Positions 1-6,960 of a stretch of DNA of 30,409 nucleotides are shown one piece after another; the stretch's first letter is position 1; every line of letters begins with the position of its first letter. The stretch covers positions 1 to 30,409 of the IMG/VR virus record IMGVR_UViG_3300031746_000114; one strand, written 5' to 3'. The notes below the pieces were generated by a model. That model was not told the origin of the DNA. It searched no databases and saw only the letters and a list, made by a program, of their open reading frames with translations. The stretch is from a virus. The position numbers and the translations under genes are program-made.

Positions 1-1206
1 GAGAACGTCCTTGATTGCCTTTATCTTCGCCTCGCCTGCTTCGAGATTTTCGATATCCATAATTTTATTTTGATAGGCCTTCAGTTCTTCTTTTGTCCTC
101 CCCGCCCCGGCGAAGTCATAATAGGCCTTCCAATTTTCAGACATCCCGAAGGTGGCGATTTCCTTATTAATTCGTTTCATCGCCTCGGCGTAAGCCATAG
201 CGCCATCGGTTGCCGTCTTGAATGCCTTGGTATCTTCCGTTATCTGGTCATAAAGTTCCAATTGTTCCGGCGTTCCCCCTGCCTTGGCGAATTCAAATCT
301 TCCGAAGGCCGCCTCTCCTATCTTTGTCTTGAGGTTATGTAATCGCAGTTTTTCAAGCGCCTCATCTAATTTTTCTATCCCTTCCGCCGCATCCTCGCCC
401 TTGTCTTTATATTGCCCAAGAATGGATAACATTTCTTTCTGTTTTTCATTCAATTCTCCCCTAAATCCCCGATATATTTCTCCGCCAAGACGCATTATAT
501 TTGCGCCGGGTGAAATCTCCATAAGACCATGAATCATAGGAACTACAATTGAAAAAGTTTCTCCCGCATCTCTTTTGAGGTCCTTCCAGGCATTTGAATT
601 CTTTTTCAATTCACCGCTGAGTCCTGATGCCATAAGCTGGGCCGCCAGAAATCCTTCATGCCCTTTTTGGATTACGAGATTATATTTTTCGGTTTCATCC
701 TTGGTGTCTTTGATCTCTTTGGAAAGCCGGATAAACTCCCTGAAGTTTCCTTGTGCCGCCCTCGCGACCTTTTCCATTGCGGAGTTTACATCTGTTTCGA
801 GAATGGCCGCCCATCCAATCGCCGCTTCAGTCGCCTTAATCAGTTTTTCTCCGGTTAATTCTCCGACAGCGGCGCCCAAACCCATTGCCTTGATAATCAG
901 TTCATCATGGATTCCTGTTGTCTTTTCAAGGGTCTTGGCATATACCTCCATCTTTCCTGCCGCCCCGACCCCTTCAACCCCTGCCAGCTGAAGCGCCCCT
1001 GTCAGGCGCAGCATTGCCTCCTCATAATTCCCTGCCTCTGCAAGTCCCTCTCTTATGAATCCTGTAATCTGTGAAATACCAAGGTATCCCGCCCCCATTG
1101 CGGCCATTTTACCGATTGAGTTCTGGAACGCGGACCCTGCCTTTGCGAACTGCCCGCTCGCCCTGTCGTATCCCTGAATTATGATGTCAACTTGATGTTT
1201 AGCCAT
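1..1206 (-). CDS. tape measure protein, N-terminal part (cut by window edge)
   Basis: The frame is open from an ATG at 1206 to base 1, giving at least 402 residues; the C-terminus lies outside the window. It begins MAKHQVDIIIQGYDRASGQF, the usual opening of siphovirus tape measure proteins, and continues with Ala/Gly-rich helical sequence (AAMGAGYLGISQITGFIREG) and long charged helices. Tape measure proteins set tail length and act during DNA ejection. It directly follows the G/GT-type tail assembly chaperone genes, the conserved position for this gene, which is strong support. The start sits just downstream of a large inverted repeat (1224-1256). The call is from composition and order; no enzymatic domain is visible in the part present. 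Confidence 0.85.
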   Translation of the reverse strand, partial: MAKHQVDIIIQGYDRASGQFAKAGSAFQNSIGKMAAMGAGYLGISQITGFIREGLAEAGNYEEAMLRLTGALQLAGVEGVGAAGKMEVYAKTLEKTTGIHDELIIKAMGLGAAVGELTGEKLIKATEAAIGWAAILETDVNSAMEKVARAAQGNFREFIRLSKEIKDTKDETEKYNLVIQKGHEGFLAAQLMASGLSGELKKNSNAWKDLKRDAGETFSIVVPMIHGLMEISPGANIMRLGGEIYRGFRGELNEKQKEMLSILGQYKDKGEDAAEGIEKLDEALEKLRLHNLKTKIGEAAFGRFEFAKAGGTPEQLELYDQITEDTKAFKTATDGAMAYAEAMKRINKEIATFGMSENWKAYYDFAGAGRTKEELKAYQNKIMDIENLEAGEAKIKAIKDVL

Positions 1207-1223
1207 CTCTATCTACCTGCCTG

Positions 1224-1256
1224 CCCCGTGAGATGCCGCTTCGCTATCTCACGGGG
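1224..1256. repeat. inverted repeat CCCCGTGAGAT / ATCTCACGGGG
   Basis: A perfect 11-bp stem with an 11-nt loop lies in the gap between the chaperone extension gene and the tape measure start. A related copy with one stem mismatch is at 20021-20058. The two share the 16-base string TATCTCACGGGGTAAA (1245-1260 and 20047-20062). It could also act as an RNA hairpin before the tape measure gene. Confidence 0.7.
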
Positions 1257-1277
1257 TAAATCTGTGGTTAATTTCGT

Positions 1278-1610
1278 TCATTTTTTATGAAACTCTCTAA
1301 GCCGCATAACGTATTTCGCGCCATCTAAGAAGCACTTCGCCTGGTCCAACTGCCCGCCGGCTATGGGCGGCAGCCCATGCTCGAGATACAAGACCGCCAT
1401 ATCGATGAAGTCCCACGTCTCGGGCGGTATTGCCCGAAGCGGGCAATCGTTTATATAAATTTTTCCTTTCTTGTTGCATTCTTTGCATCCTGCCCCGCCG
1501 CATTCCGGGCATTCCAGTATGAGCGGGTCGTTTTTTGCCGGCCTGTCCTTGCATTTAGTTGTTCCCGGGCAGTTATGACAGCCGGCGCCGAACTGCAGGG
1601 CGACGGCCAC
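1278..1610 (-). CDS. GT-type extension of the tail assembly chaperone, Cys-rich
   Basis: The 110-residue frame has only a GTG at 1610 and no ribosome binding site at a useful distance. It is open upstream to 1616, exactly where a -1 frameshift from the preceding gene would enter it, so it is probably made as the C-terminal half of a fusion of about 250 residues. Such G/GT fusions bind the tape measure protein and tail tube during lambda-like tail assembly. It carries CHNCPGTTKC near its start and CPECGGAGCKEC around residues 34-45, a likely zinc-binding pair resembling DnaJ CxxCxGxG repeats. This is followed by a helical region (MAVLYLEHGLPP, QAKCFLDGAKYVM). The tape measure gene follows. Separate expression from the GTG is possible but less likely. 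Confidence 0.75.
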   Translation of the reverse strand: MAVALQFGAGCHNCPGTTKCKDRPAKNDPLILECPECGGAGCKECNKKGKIYINDCPLRAIPPETWDFIDMAVLYLEHGLPPIAGGQLDQAKCFLDGAKYVMRLREFHKK

Positions 1611-1622
1611 CGTCAGTTTTTT
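1581..1622 (-). promoter_or_regulatory. programmed -1 ribosomal frameshift site (slippery heptamer plus stem-loop)
   Basis: On the minus strand the end of the 138-codon gene reads CGA AAA AAC TGA. The heptamer A AAA AAC (1622-1616) is in the correct zero frame for tandem -1 slippage and sits directly against the stop codon. After an 8-nt spacer (1615-1608) comes a stem: GCCGTCGCC (1607-1599) pairs with GGCGCCGGC (1589-1581) with one internal mismatch and a 9-nt loop. A -1 shift reads CTG ACG GTG and enters the downstream frame. Heptamer, spacing, stem and gene position all match G/GT sites of lambda-like phages. Confidence 0.85.
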
Positions 1623-2029
1623 CGTTCTTCCGCGTTGAATTCCTGCTCTCTGAATGCAGCCAGGAGTTCTTCCGCTTCTGCTCTCGTAACGATATGGTCT
1701 ATATTTTCCGCGTCGAACGGCATGGGTTTTCCGGTATCTGGATCAATGATATTGCCCCAGTTCACGAGTCCTGCCGCCAGCATGAGGTTTGTATAGTCGG
1801 GCGTTTCAATCGCCCATATTCGCACCTTTTGTTCCTTATCTTCCTTGATTTTGGTCTCAATCTCCTCGAATGCTGCACCAATTTTTTTCCTCGTTTCCGT
1901 AACCAGGTCCCCCCAGGCGCTTTTCGAGAGGTGCTTGAACTCAAACCACGGCCTTTCTGCTTTCGTTGTTTCCATATCGCTTTTGAGGACCACTTTGAAC
2001 GTCGCCCCCGGCCTGCATCCTAACGGCAT
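1613..2029 (-). CDS. tail assembly chaperone, G-like
   Basis: The 138-residue protein starts at an ATG preceded by AAAGGAG at good spacing. It is charged and helical (TRKKIGAAFEEIETKIKEDK). It lies between the tail tube gene and the tape measure gene, the fixed position of lambda gpG-like chaperones. Its last codons form the slippery site for -1 frameshifting into the next frame. The normal product would be the G form and the rarer shifted product the GT form. I do not recognise it by sequence; the call rests on position, size and the frameshift signal. Confidence 0.75.
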   Translation of the reverse strand: MPLGCRPGATFKVVLKSDMETTKAERPWFEFKHLSKSAWGDLVTETRKKIGAAFEEIETKIKEDKEQKVRIWAIETPDYTNLMLAAGLVNWGNIIDPDTGKPMPFDAENIDHIVTRAEAEELLAAFREQEFNAEERKN

Positions 2030-2059
2030 TTGTTAAACTCCTTTCTTTTTTACCTTTTT

Positions 2060-2117
2060 CGCCACTAAGTCACGAAGAAGTTTTTTATTCCTTGGTGTCT
2101 TTGCGCCTTCGTGGCGA
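2060..2117. repeat. CCAC-AAG type intergenic inverted repeat
   Basis: GCCACTAAGTCACGAAG at the left faces CTTTGCGCCTTCGTGGC at the right, an imperfect inverted repeat around a T-rich centre. The same degenerate words (CCAC-AAG-CAC-AAG and the complement) recur at 5128-5215, 5950-6075, 17223-17290, 21787-21866 and 29087-29210. It overlaps the 3' end of the 80-residue gene. Confidence 0.6.
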
Positions 2118-2327
2118 TTCTTCAATCGATTCAAGATATTGTTTCTGCGTTTCCGGCAGCAGTGCGTTCCATAGCGTCATTATTCCGGCGTCACCGGTCT
2201 GCTCGTGACCTCCACGATTGTTACATATAGCTTTTCGTATGGTCTGCAAATCAATCGTGGTGAGATCTCGCCCATCACGAAGTGATGAGGCGGATCCGCC
2301 GCCCCCGCGTATGGTTTGAATGTCCAT
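2085..2327 (-). CDS. small hypothetical protein between tail tube and chaperone genes
   Basis: I chose the ATG at 2327 (80 residues, beginning MDIQTIRGGGG) because AAGGA lies 8 nt upstream. An upstream in-frame ATG at 2357 lies in a run of ATTGATAATTGATAATT repeats and looks spurious. The position suggests a tail-related role, but no family is recognised. Residues of the type ASSLRDGRDL are encoded by a two-armed palindromic repeat (2212-2297) inserted in frame; the same peptide signature occurs in the zinc protein at 22067. The C-terminus (RRRKDTKE) comes from a CCAC-AAG repeat. Much of this protein may therefore be repeat-derived. Confidence 0.5.
   Translation of the reverse strand: MDIQTIRGGGGSASSLRDGRDLTTIDLQTIRKAICNNRGGHEQTGDAGIMTLWNALLPETQKQYLESIEESPRRRKDTKE
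2212..2297. repeat. two-armed palindromic element, AGATCT family, copy 1
   Basis: Arm 1 pairs CCACGATTG (2212-2220) with CAATCGTGG (2252-2260) across a 31-nt loop. The core TGAGATCTCGCCC follows at 2261-2273. Arm 2 is ATCAC-GAA-GTGAT (2274-2286), closed by GAGGCGGATCC. The skeleton is shared with 10887-10943, 22219-22278 and 23916-23975, while the arm sequences differ. This copy lies inside the 80-residue ORF. Confidence 0.7.
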
Positions 2328-2375
2328 AATCAGCATCCTTAAATTATCAATTATCAATTATCAATCATCAATGGA

Positions 2376-3278
2376 TTATGTGACTGCAATCGATACTGCG
2401 TCATTTCCCGTGCTATGCTGGCATGACCCGGTCCAGTCGAGGACCTTTAGTCCTTCACGGTCGCCATCTTTGAGGTCTTTGCATTGCGCTTTGGGACAGG
2501 TGAAGGTGATGATATCGGTCCCATCAGTGACCGGAAGTGATATTGCCGCCTGTGTCCCCGCCAGCCAAATCCCGTGGTAATCATAATCGCCGACGAGGTG
2601 TTCTTCCGGGTCCATTGTAATGACCGGGTCGTAGTCCGTGACCATGAAGTAGTCGCCCGAGCGGTTTGCCGGCTTGATTCCCATATCCAGAGCGAACCGG
2701 CCTATCTTGATTGCATTTAGTGCCAATGTGAGCGCCCCGCCGTCGAACAACAGGGGCAGCCGCGTCGAGGGTGCCCAGGTCGGCATTGCCTCATCGGCGG
2801 GTGCAATCCAGAACCCATCGAAGTCGCATTCGAGGAACATTACCTTCCCATGCTCGCCCGTGAATCGCACATTGCCCGTGCAGCCGGACAGCATCTTCTT
2901 TTTGCCGCCTTCCCAGACCGCAATTGAAATGGTGTTGTCAACTGCATGGTTGGAATGGACCGAATAGGCCTCCGTCGCCTTAACGAACCCGCACGCCTGC
3001 AGGAGTATGGCGCAGAATGCATCCATACCGTGTTGGCCGGTCCCCTTCAACTCCGTTCTGAACGTGCATTTGCTGGTCTTTTCCCCATGTTTGCCCTGGA
3101 ATTGCGGCCCTCGATATTGCCCGGTGCCTTTTCGTTCGATGAAATCGGCTGTCGGCTCGCATTTAAGGTCATAGACGTGCCCTGCCTGGTCCGGCGACGT
3201 ATAGGACCCCTTTGGTGCTTCGATTTTTACCTTCATCACGCGAAGGCGTGACAGCATTGGAGTTCCCGTAAAAGCCAT
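2376..3278 (-). CDS. major tail tube protein
   Basis: The 300-residue protein starts at an ATG with GAAAGGATAAGACA upstream. It resembles siphovirus tail tube proteins in length, in its beta-rich composition and in its N-terminal region (MAFTGTPMLSRLRVMKVKIE). It has a C-terminal stretch (SLPVTDGTDIITFTCPKAQ) of the type seen in environmental phage tail tube proteins. It would polymerise into the tail tube around the tape measure. It follows the tail terminator gene and precedes the chaperone pair, as expected. The family assignment comes mainly from order and length, so the exact family is uncertain. Confidence 0.7.
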   Translation of the reverse strand: MAFTGTPMLSRLRVMKVKIEAPKGSYTSPDQAGHVYDLKCEPTADFIERKGTGQYRGPQFQGKHGEKTSKCTFRTELKGTGQHGMDAFCAILLQACGFVKATEAYSVHSNHAVDNTISIAVWEGGKKKMLSGCTGNVRFTGEHGKVMFLECDFDGFWIAPADEAMPTWAPSTRLPLLFDGGALTLALNAIKIGRFALDMGIKPANRSGDYFMVTDYDPVITMDPEEHLVGDYDYHGIWLAGTQAAISLPVTDGTDIITFTCPKAQCKDLKDGDREGLKVLDWTGSCQHSTGNDAVSIAVT

Positions 3279-3330
3279 TGTCTTATCCTTTCAAATTAAG
3301 TTTTTTCCATATTTCAAATCATCAATCACC

Positions 3331-3460
3331 CCGAGAAATTCAAAGAATTTCCGGCCTCGTGGAATCCGAAGGATTCCCGAGACTTTTGTCCTGGAAATCT
3401 CAAAGAGATTTCTCAGGGGACCAAGTCCTCGGAATCCCGAACCATCGGGATTCCAGAGGG
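3331..3460. repeat. cluster of four hairpins, AAAT-arm palindromic family
   Basis: Four consecutive perfect hairpins lie between the tail terminator and tail tube genes: GAAATTC-AAA-GAATTTC (3335-3351), GGAATCC-GAA-GGATTCC (3361-3377), GAAATCTC-AAA-GAGATTTC (3394-3412) and GGAATCCCGA-ACCA-TCGGGATTCC (3431-3454). They are joined by linkers such as CCCGAGACTTTTGTCCTGG and CAGGGGACCAAGTCCT, which recur in other copies (5997-6066, 21494-21540, 23411-23473, 29131-29190). Confidence 0.8.
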
Positions 3461-3477
3461 TCAATCATAAATCTGAT

Positions 3478-3963
3478 TTAGATTCTCGTATATGGGTCGT
3501 CATATTTTGTCCGGTAGTGGACGATAACGGTTATTTCCGCCCCGCTGAATCCATTGCCTCGGAAGAATATCGCCGGCCCCATAATCGTATCGAATGCCCG
3601 TCCGCCTCTCTGGTAAGTTGCGACAAGTTTCTTTCTTATATCCGCGACAATCTGATTGATTATGGTGTCAGGCGAGCTGGTGTCCTTGTCTGAGGTGCTG
3701 ACGAAACAGGTCAATGAGAACGATTGTTTCCATTCCGCCGTATTTTGAGCGCCATCTTCAAGTAAGTCCTCGTTTGTCTGGCCAACCAATACCGACCCTG
3801 TATCATAGGGGGATCCGCCGGCGATTAGCCAGTCCTCGATATTATCGAAGTCCGTCTGTTTCAGCCGGCCTGCTTTCAGGTCCTGATTGAAGCCGTTGGC
3901 GACCGTGACCTCATTGAGGGTCATCACTAAATTTGCCGCAATCTGTTCTACGATCGGCGTCAT
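3478..3963 (-). CDS. tail terminator / gpU-like minor tail protein
   Basis: The 161-residue protein starts 3 nt after the stop of the gpZ-like gene and has AAAGG upstream. Its size, alpha/beta pattern and place between gpZ-like and tail tube genes fit the tail terminator (gpU-like) family, which caps the tail tube and joins it to the head connector. The N-terminal helix (MTPIVEQIAANLVMTLNEV) and the later segment DTIINQIVADIRKKLVA are typical of this kind of protein. I see no diagnostic motif, so an alternative label is simply minor tail protein. Confidence 0.6.
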   Translation of the reverse strand: MTPIVEQIAANLVMTLNEVTVANGFNQDLKAGRLKQTDFDNIEDWLIAGGSPYDTGSVLVGQTNEDLLEDGAQNTAEWKQSFSLTCFVSTSDKDTSSPDTIINQIVADIRKKLVATYQRGGRAFDTIMGPAIFFRGNGFSGAEITVIVHYRTKYDDPYTRI

Positions 3964-3966
3964 AAC

Positions 3967-4626
3967 TTAAACCTTTGAGCCCCAGTATTTCTCGTAATAT
4001 GCTGCCGCCCCGATGAGTTTTTCCGCCTGTATATCGACCATTCTTTCGAGCATGGTTCCGGCGAATCGTTGTATCGTTCCAATCGCCCCCGGGGTCTGTG
4101 AGAGCATTGCACCTGCCGATGGTCCGTAAATCTCCTGAATCCCAAGTCGCGGTACGACTGGTTTTGCCGCAAGGCCGAATCCCAATTCCCCACTTGTCTC
4201 CGCACCGACTTTTCGAGACCCTCGCCAGCCGGCCGTATATCTTTTGGAGATTCCAGTATATCCCTTTGGCATCGTTGCGAAGAAGGCCCCCGGTATGAAT
4301 CCGGCGTGTCCGGTCAGGAATCCTATGCCTTTCGATGTCGGCCAGGTCCCGAACGCCTTCAGGGGCAGCCGGCTCCCCCGGACCATAATCTTGGCCCCTA
4401 AAGTATTGATTGCGGTCTTGTATCTTACCTTGCCTTGGAGGTATGATTTTTGGGGATGTCCACCTTTTAATATCTCTTCGACGATTACCGGTTTTGTCGC
4501 CCGCACCGTCTTGGCAATCGCGTTTTTGAGGGCCTCTTTGAGGCCCCCGGGCGTATCCCGCAGCATCGCCCTGACCCGGTTCATCTGGGCCGGGTTAATC
4601 TTGATTTCAATCCAATTCTCGGCCAT
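3967..4626 (-). CDS. minor tail protein Z-like (tail completion)
   Basis: The 219-residue protein resembles the prophage minor tail protein Z family in its N-terminal part: an amphipathic start with INPAQMNRVRAMLRDTPGGL, then KNAIAKTVRATKPVIVEEI, a pattern shared by lambda gpZ. It then has a Gly/Arg-rich middle with the LTGHAGFIPGAFFATMPKG stretch common in this family. gpZ-like proteins act at the head-tail junction at the end of tail assembly. It is coupled to the terminator gene downstream (3-nt gap). Confidence 0.75.
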   Translation of the reverse strand: MAENWIEIKINPAQMNRVRAMLRDTPGGLKEALKNAIAKTVRATKPVIVEEILKGGHPQKSYLQGKVRYKTAINTLGAKIMVRGSRLPLKAFGTWPTSKGIGFLTGHAGFIPGAFFATMPKGYTGISKRYTAGWRGSRKVGAETSGELGFGLAAKPVVPRLGIQEIYGPSAGAMLSQTPGAIGTIQRFAGTMLERMVDIQAEKLIGAAAYYEKYWGSKV

Positions 4627-4678
4627 TTTTTTAGTTGATAGTCGATAGTCGATAGTCTTTAGTTACTATTCACTAATG

Positions 4679-5107
4679 TTACCTTACTTCCAAGGTTAGC
4701 ATTCCCTTGTCCTGACTGATTATGTCCATTATTCTTCTCTTTTCAGGCGTCCCGCCCTCTCTCACGGCCAGCATTAAATGGTCCTTGCCGATATCTAATG
4801 AGGTCCCGAACGGGTAATAAGTTATCGATTCCGCTCCCAGCGAGTCCAAGAAGGCCAAAGCCGTGGCGACCAGGGCCTCATCGAACGGTTCCGTGGCTGA
4901 TATCGACTCGGCCGTGCAAATCCCCTCTATTGGATGGTTTTTGACCGTTATGAACGTTCGTGGCGCCGGTATCTGTGAGCTGCCGGGTATAACCCCTATC
5001 TGCTGCCGGTCAACTATGGCCCTGATTGTCCGGGCCGGGAGGGTCTCCTCGAACGTCAGGGGCGGCTTGATTGATGGTCTTTCGGTTATATCAATTCCTG
5101 TGGTCAT
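4679..5107 (-). CDS. putative head-tail connector or minor tail protein
   Basis: The 142-residue protein begins MTTGIDITERPSIKPPLTFE. No family is recognised. It contains a beta-rich first half (RTFITVKNHPIEGICTAESI) and a helical segment near residues 75-95. It lies upstream of the gpZ-like gene and downstream of the secreted-protein cassette, so a head-tail joining role is plausible by position only. The gap before it (5108-5236) is filled with CCAC-AAG repeats, and the start has only a weak AAATAAG leader. Confidence 0.55.
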   Translation of the reverse strand: MTTGIDITERPSIKPPLTFEETLPARTIRAIVDRQQIGVIPGSSQIPAPRTFITVKNHPIEGICTAESISATEPFDEALVATALAFLDSLGAESITYYPFGTSLDIGKDHLMLAVREGGTPEKRRIMDIISQDKGMLTLEVR

Positions 5108-5127
5108 CTTATTTTTAACTCAAATCT

Positions 5128-5215
5128 TCACCACGAAGGGCACGAAGTTTCACGAAGATTTTCCCTTTTTACTTATTTTTTTTGCGCCTTCGTGTTTTTT
5201 CGTGTCCTCTGTGGT
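5128..5215. repeat. CCAC-AAG type intergenic inverted repeat
   Basis: CACCACGAAGGGCACGAAG followed by TTTCACGAAG faces GCGCCTTCGTG and CGTGTCCTCTGTGGT across a T-rich centre. It fills the gap between two genes and has no coding potential that I believe. Confidence 0.6.
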
Positions 5216-5236
5216 AAAAAACTTTTTCCTTTTTGT

Positions 5237-5935
5237 TTATATTCCGTTCGCATCTGAGATTATTTTAACGCCTCCGGTATATGACCAGTCCTGAGTAGTG
5301 CACGCCGTTCCTGCATCGTTGTATGTATAGATTTTCGTCGCCGTCTGGGCTATTTTCTTGAAGAACCATCGCCACGTCTGTACCTGCATTTCACGGTATG
5401 TACCCGCGACCCCGTTCGGCTCCGTTATCGGTATATAGTCGAGTCCGGCGGCTGCGAGCGTGACCATTCCATTGGCGTCGGCCAGAATCTTATTGTTCGG
5501 ATCGGTGAATAGTGCCGTGTGGACAGCTGTCGGCAGTGCCGCGATTGCCATCTGTGTCGTCAGGTGATTTGTATCTGATGCGGTATCGATTGAAATCGCA
5601 TGGTCCATCCATAATCCCGGCGCCGACTGGTCAATGATGGTCACGAAGATTCTCGTTGCAGTCATTTCCGTTGCCGACAATGCGATGGAATAAAATGAGC
5701 CGCGGTCGATAAAATTGGCATCGACGACTCCCCACTGACTTTCATTTTTTGAGATCTGGCAGTCGCCGGCGGCCGATACTGCGTTTACTAAGAGACGATG
5801 CGGACTATTTGAGTCATAGAGCGGGAAGTCTATTGTCGTCGCCTCCCCGTATTTCCTCGCCTCTTTTTGGATTGCCAGCGCCGCCGACACACTGCATAGA
5901 AAAGCCAGAACCAGCAGTATAATCATTTTTTTCAT
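5237..5935 (-). CDS. signal-peptide-bearing adaptor-like (BppU-type?) protein
   Basis: I chose the ATG at 5935 because AGGAC lies 6 nt upstream and a clean signal peptide follows (MKKMIILLVLAFLCSVSAALA), giving 232 residues. The mature part looks like phage baseplate or fibre adaptor sequence: FPLYDSNSPHRLLVNAV, then GSFYSIALSATEMTATRIFV, and a C-terminal WRWFFKKIAQTATKIYTY plus TTQDWSYTGG, the usual ending of phage structural proteins built for receptor-binding complexes. A Sec signal on such a protein is unusual. It is the last of five signal-bearing genes in a row. Its role as virion component or secreted adhesin is inference. Confidence 0.65.
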   Translation of the reverse strand: MKKMIILLVLAFLCSVSAALAIQKEARKYGEATTIDFPLYDSNSPHRLLVNAVSAAGDCQISKNESQWGVVDANFIDRGSFYSIALSATEMTATRIFVTIIDQSAPGLWMDHAISIDTASDTNHLTTQMAIAALPTAVHTALFTDPNNKILADANGMVTLAAAGLDYIPITEPNGVAGTYREMQVQTWRWFFKKIAQTATKIYTYNDAGTACTTQDWSYTGGVKIISDANGI

Positions 5936-5945
5936 TTTCTGTCCT

Positions 5946-6078
5946 TCTGCCACCAAGTCACTAAGGCACTAAGAATCCCGGCGCGCCGGGATTGGGTCTT
6001 CGTGCCCTGAGAAATTCCAAAGGAATTTCCAGGACTTGGTCCCGGAAATCTTTCAGATTTCTCGGGGTCTTTGTGGCT
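5946..6078. repeat. nested palindromic repeat: CCAC-AAG frame with three inserted hairpins
   Basis: A CCACCAAGTCACTAAGGCAC frame on the left and CTTTGTGGC on the right enclose three hairpins. These are the 20-bp perfect palindrome AATCCCGGCGCGCCGGGATT (5974-5993), GAAATTCC-AAA-GGAATTTC (6011-6029) and GAAATCT-TTC-AGATTTC (6045-6061). Bases 5997-6042 are identical to 21494-21539, 15 kb away. Confidence 0.8.
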
Positions 6079-6083
6079 AATTT

Positions 6084-6917
6084 TTATTCAATAATTCTCA
6101 TAAAATAAGCCGTTTTCGCCGCATCAGGTTCCTGTGTTTCAAACGGCACGCCGCCTTCCACCCATTCATAAGCGAAAGGTGCACTACCAAGTGTCGCTGT
6201 GTCATCAGACCATACGCCAGAAACTAATTTCCGAGCAGATAAAGTTGTTCCGTTGTTATCGTCCACATTAGAAAACCACCCATCATCCACGATAACCGAT
6301 ATTTCCGTTTCGTTTATTTTGCAACCAATACCGGAATTGTATATATCTTGTATTTGTGATTGAGTCAGGACTGCCCCTTTATAGAATCTGAAGTCATCAC
6401 CATATTGCGATTCCGGCCCTTCAAGAAACTCAAAACAGTCAGCAGGGAAAGTTGCTGCCGCAAAAGGCATAGCATTTGCTTCACCTTCTAATCCGCCGTC
6501 AATATATAACTTTTGTCCGGTTGCCGAATCTCTATCACAAACAATAGTTATTAAGTGATTTCTGCCATCGTTAATATCGGTAATTCCTGTTATTATGGCC
6601 GTCGATGGGCCATATATTAAAACGAATGACGCCAATCCTGCTATTGGGTAATTATCTGCATCTGTTAGATATACCATTATCTCTGAATAAATTTCGCCAT
6701 TGGGCGGGTTTATAAGAACAAATAATTGTTGAGAGGCCGCCGCCAATGGCGAATTCATCCAGAATGAATATGTAAAATCCTCCGTGCCAGGCGATAAAAG
6801 GGACATATCTTCTGGGATAATTCGTCCCTGATTGGCATCTGCATTTTTCAGCCAGTAGTCCCCCGCCTGTGCCGTGCCGGCCAAGACCAGAATCAGAAAT
6901 AGAATCAATCGTTTCAA
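6084..6917 (-). CDS. LamG/concanavalin-like lectin domain protein with signal peptide
   Basis: The frame opens from a TTG at 6977 overlapping the upstream gene. I prefer the TTG at 6917, which is followed at once by a signal peptide (MKRLILFLILVLAGTAQA) and preceded by AAAGAG, giving about 277 residues. A LamG-like fold is indicated by FTYSFWMNSP, then DGRNHLITIVCDRDSATGQ, KLYIDGGLEG, and DDFRFYKGAVLTQSQIQDIY, the classic order of LamG/laminin-G-like lectins. Such domains bind sugars or surface polymers. With its signal peptide it would leave the cytoplasm. It lies among the other signal-bearing genes. The base composition is more AT-rich than the tail genes. Confidence 0.7.
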   Translation of the reverse strand: MKRLILFLILVLAGTAQAGDYWLKNADANQGRIIPEDMSLLSPGTEDFTYSFWMNSPLAAASQQLFVLINPPNGEIYSEIMVYLTDADNYPIAGLASFVLIYGPSTAIITGITDINDGRNHLITIVCDRDSATGQKLYIDGGLEGEANAMPFAAATFPADCFEFLEGPESQYGDDFRFYKGAVLTQSQIQDIYNSGIGCKINETEISVIVDDGWFSNVDDNNGTTLSARKLVSGVWSDDTATLGSAPFAYEWVEGGVPFETQEPDAAKTAYFMRIIE

Positions 6918-6960
6918 AATAATCTCTTTCTCAATAAAAATACTACAGCCAGTGTTTGTA

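Noticed and set aside
3331-3460. CRISPR array
   Set aside because: The hairpins differ in sequence, the linkers are not regular spacers, and no cas gene is present. The two tandem 26-mers at 13916 have no spacer.
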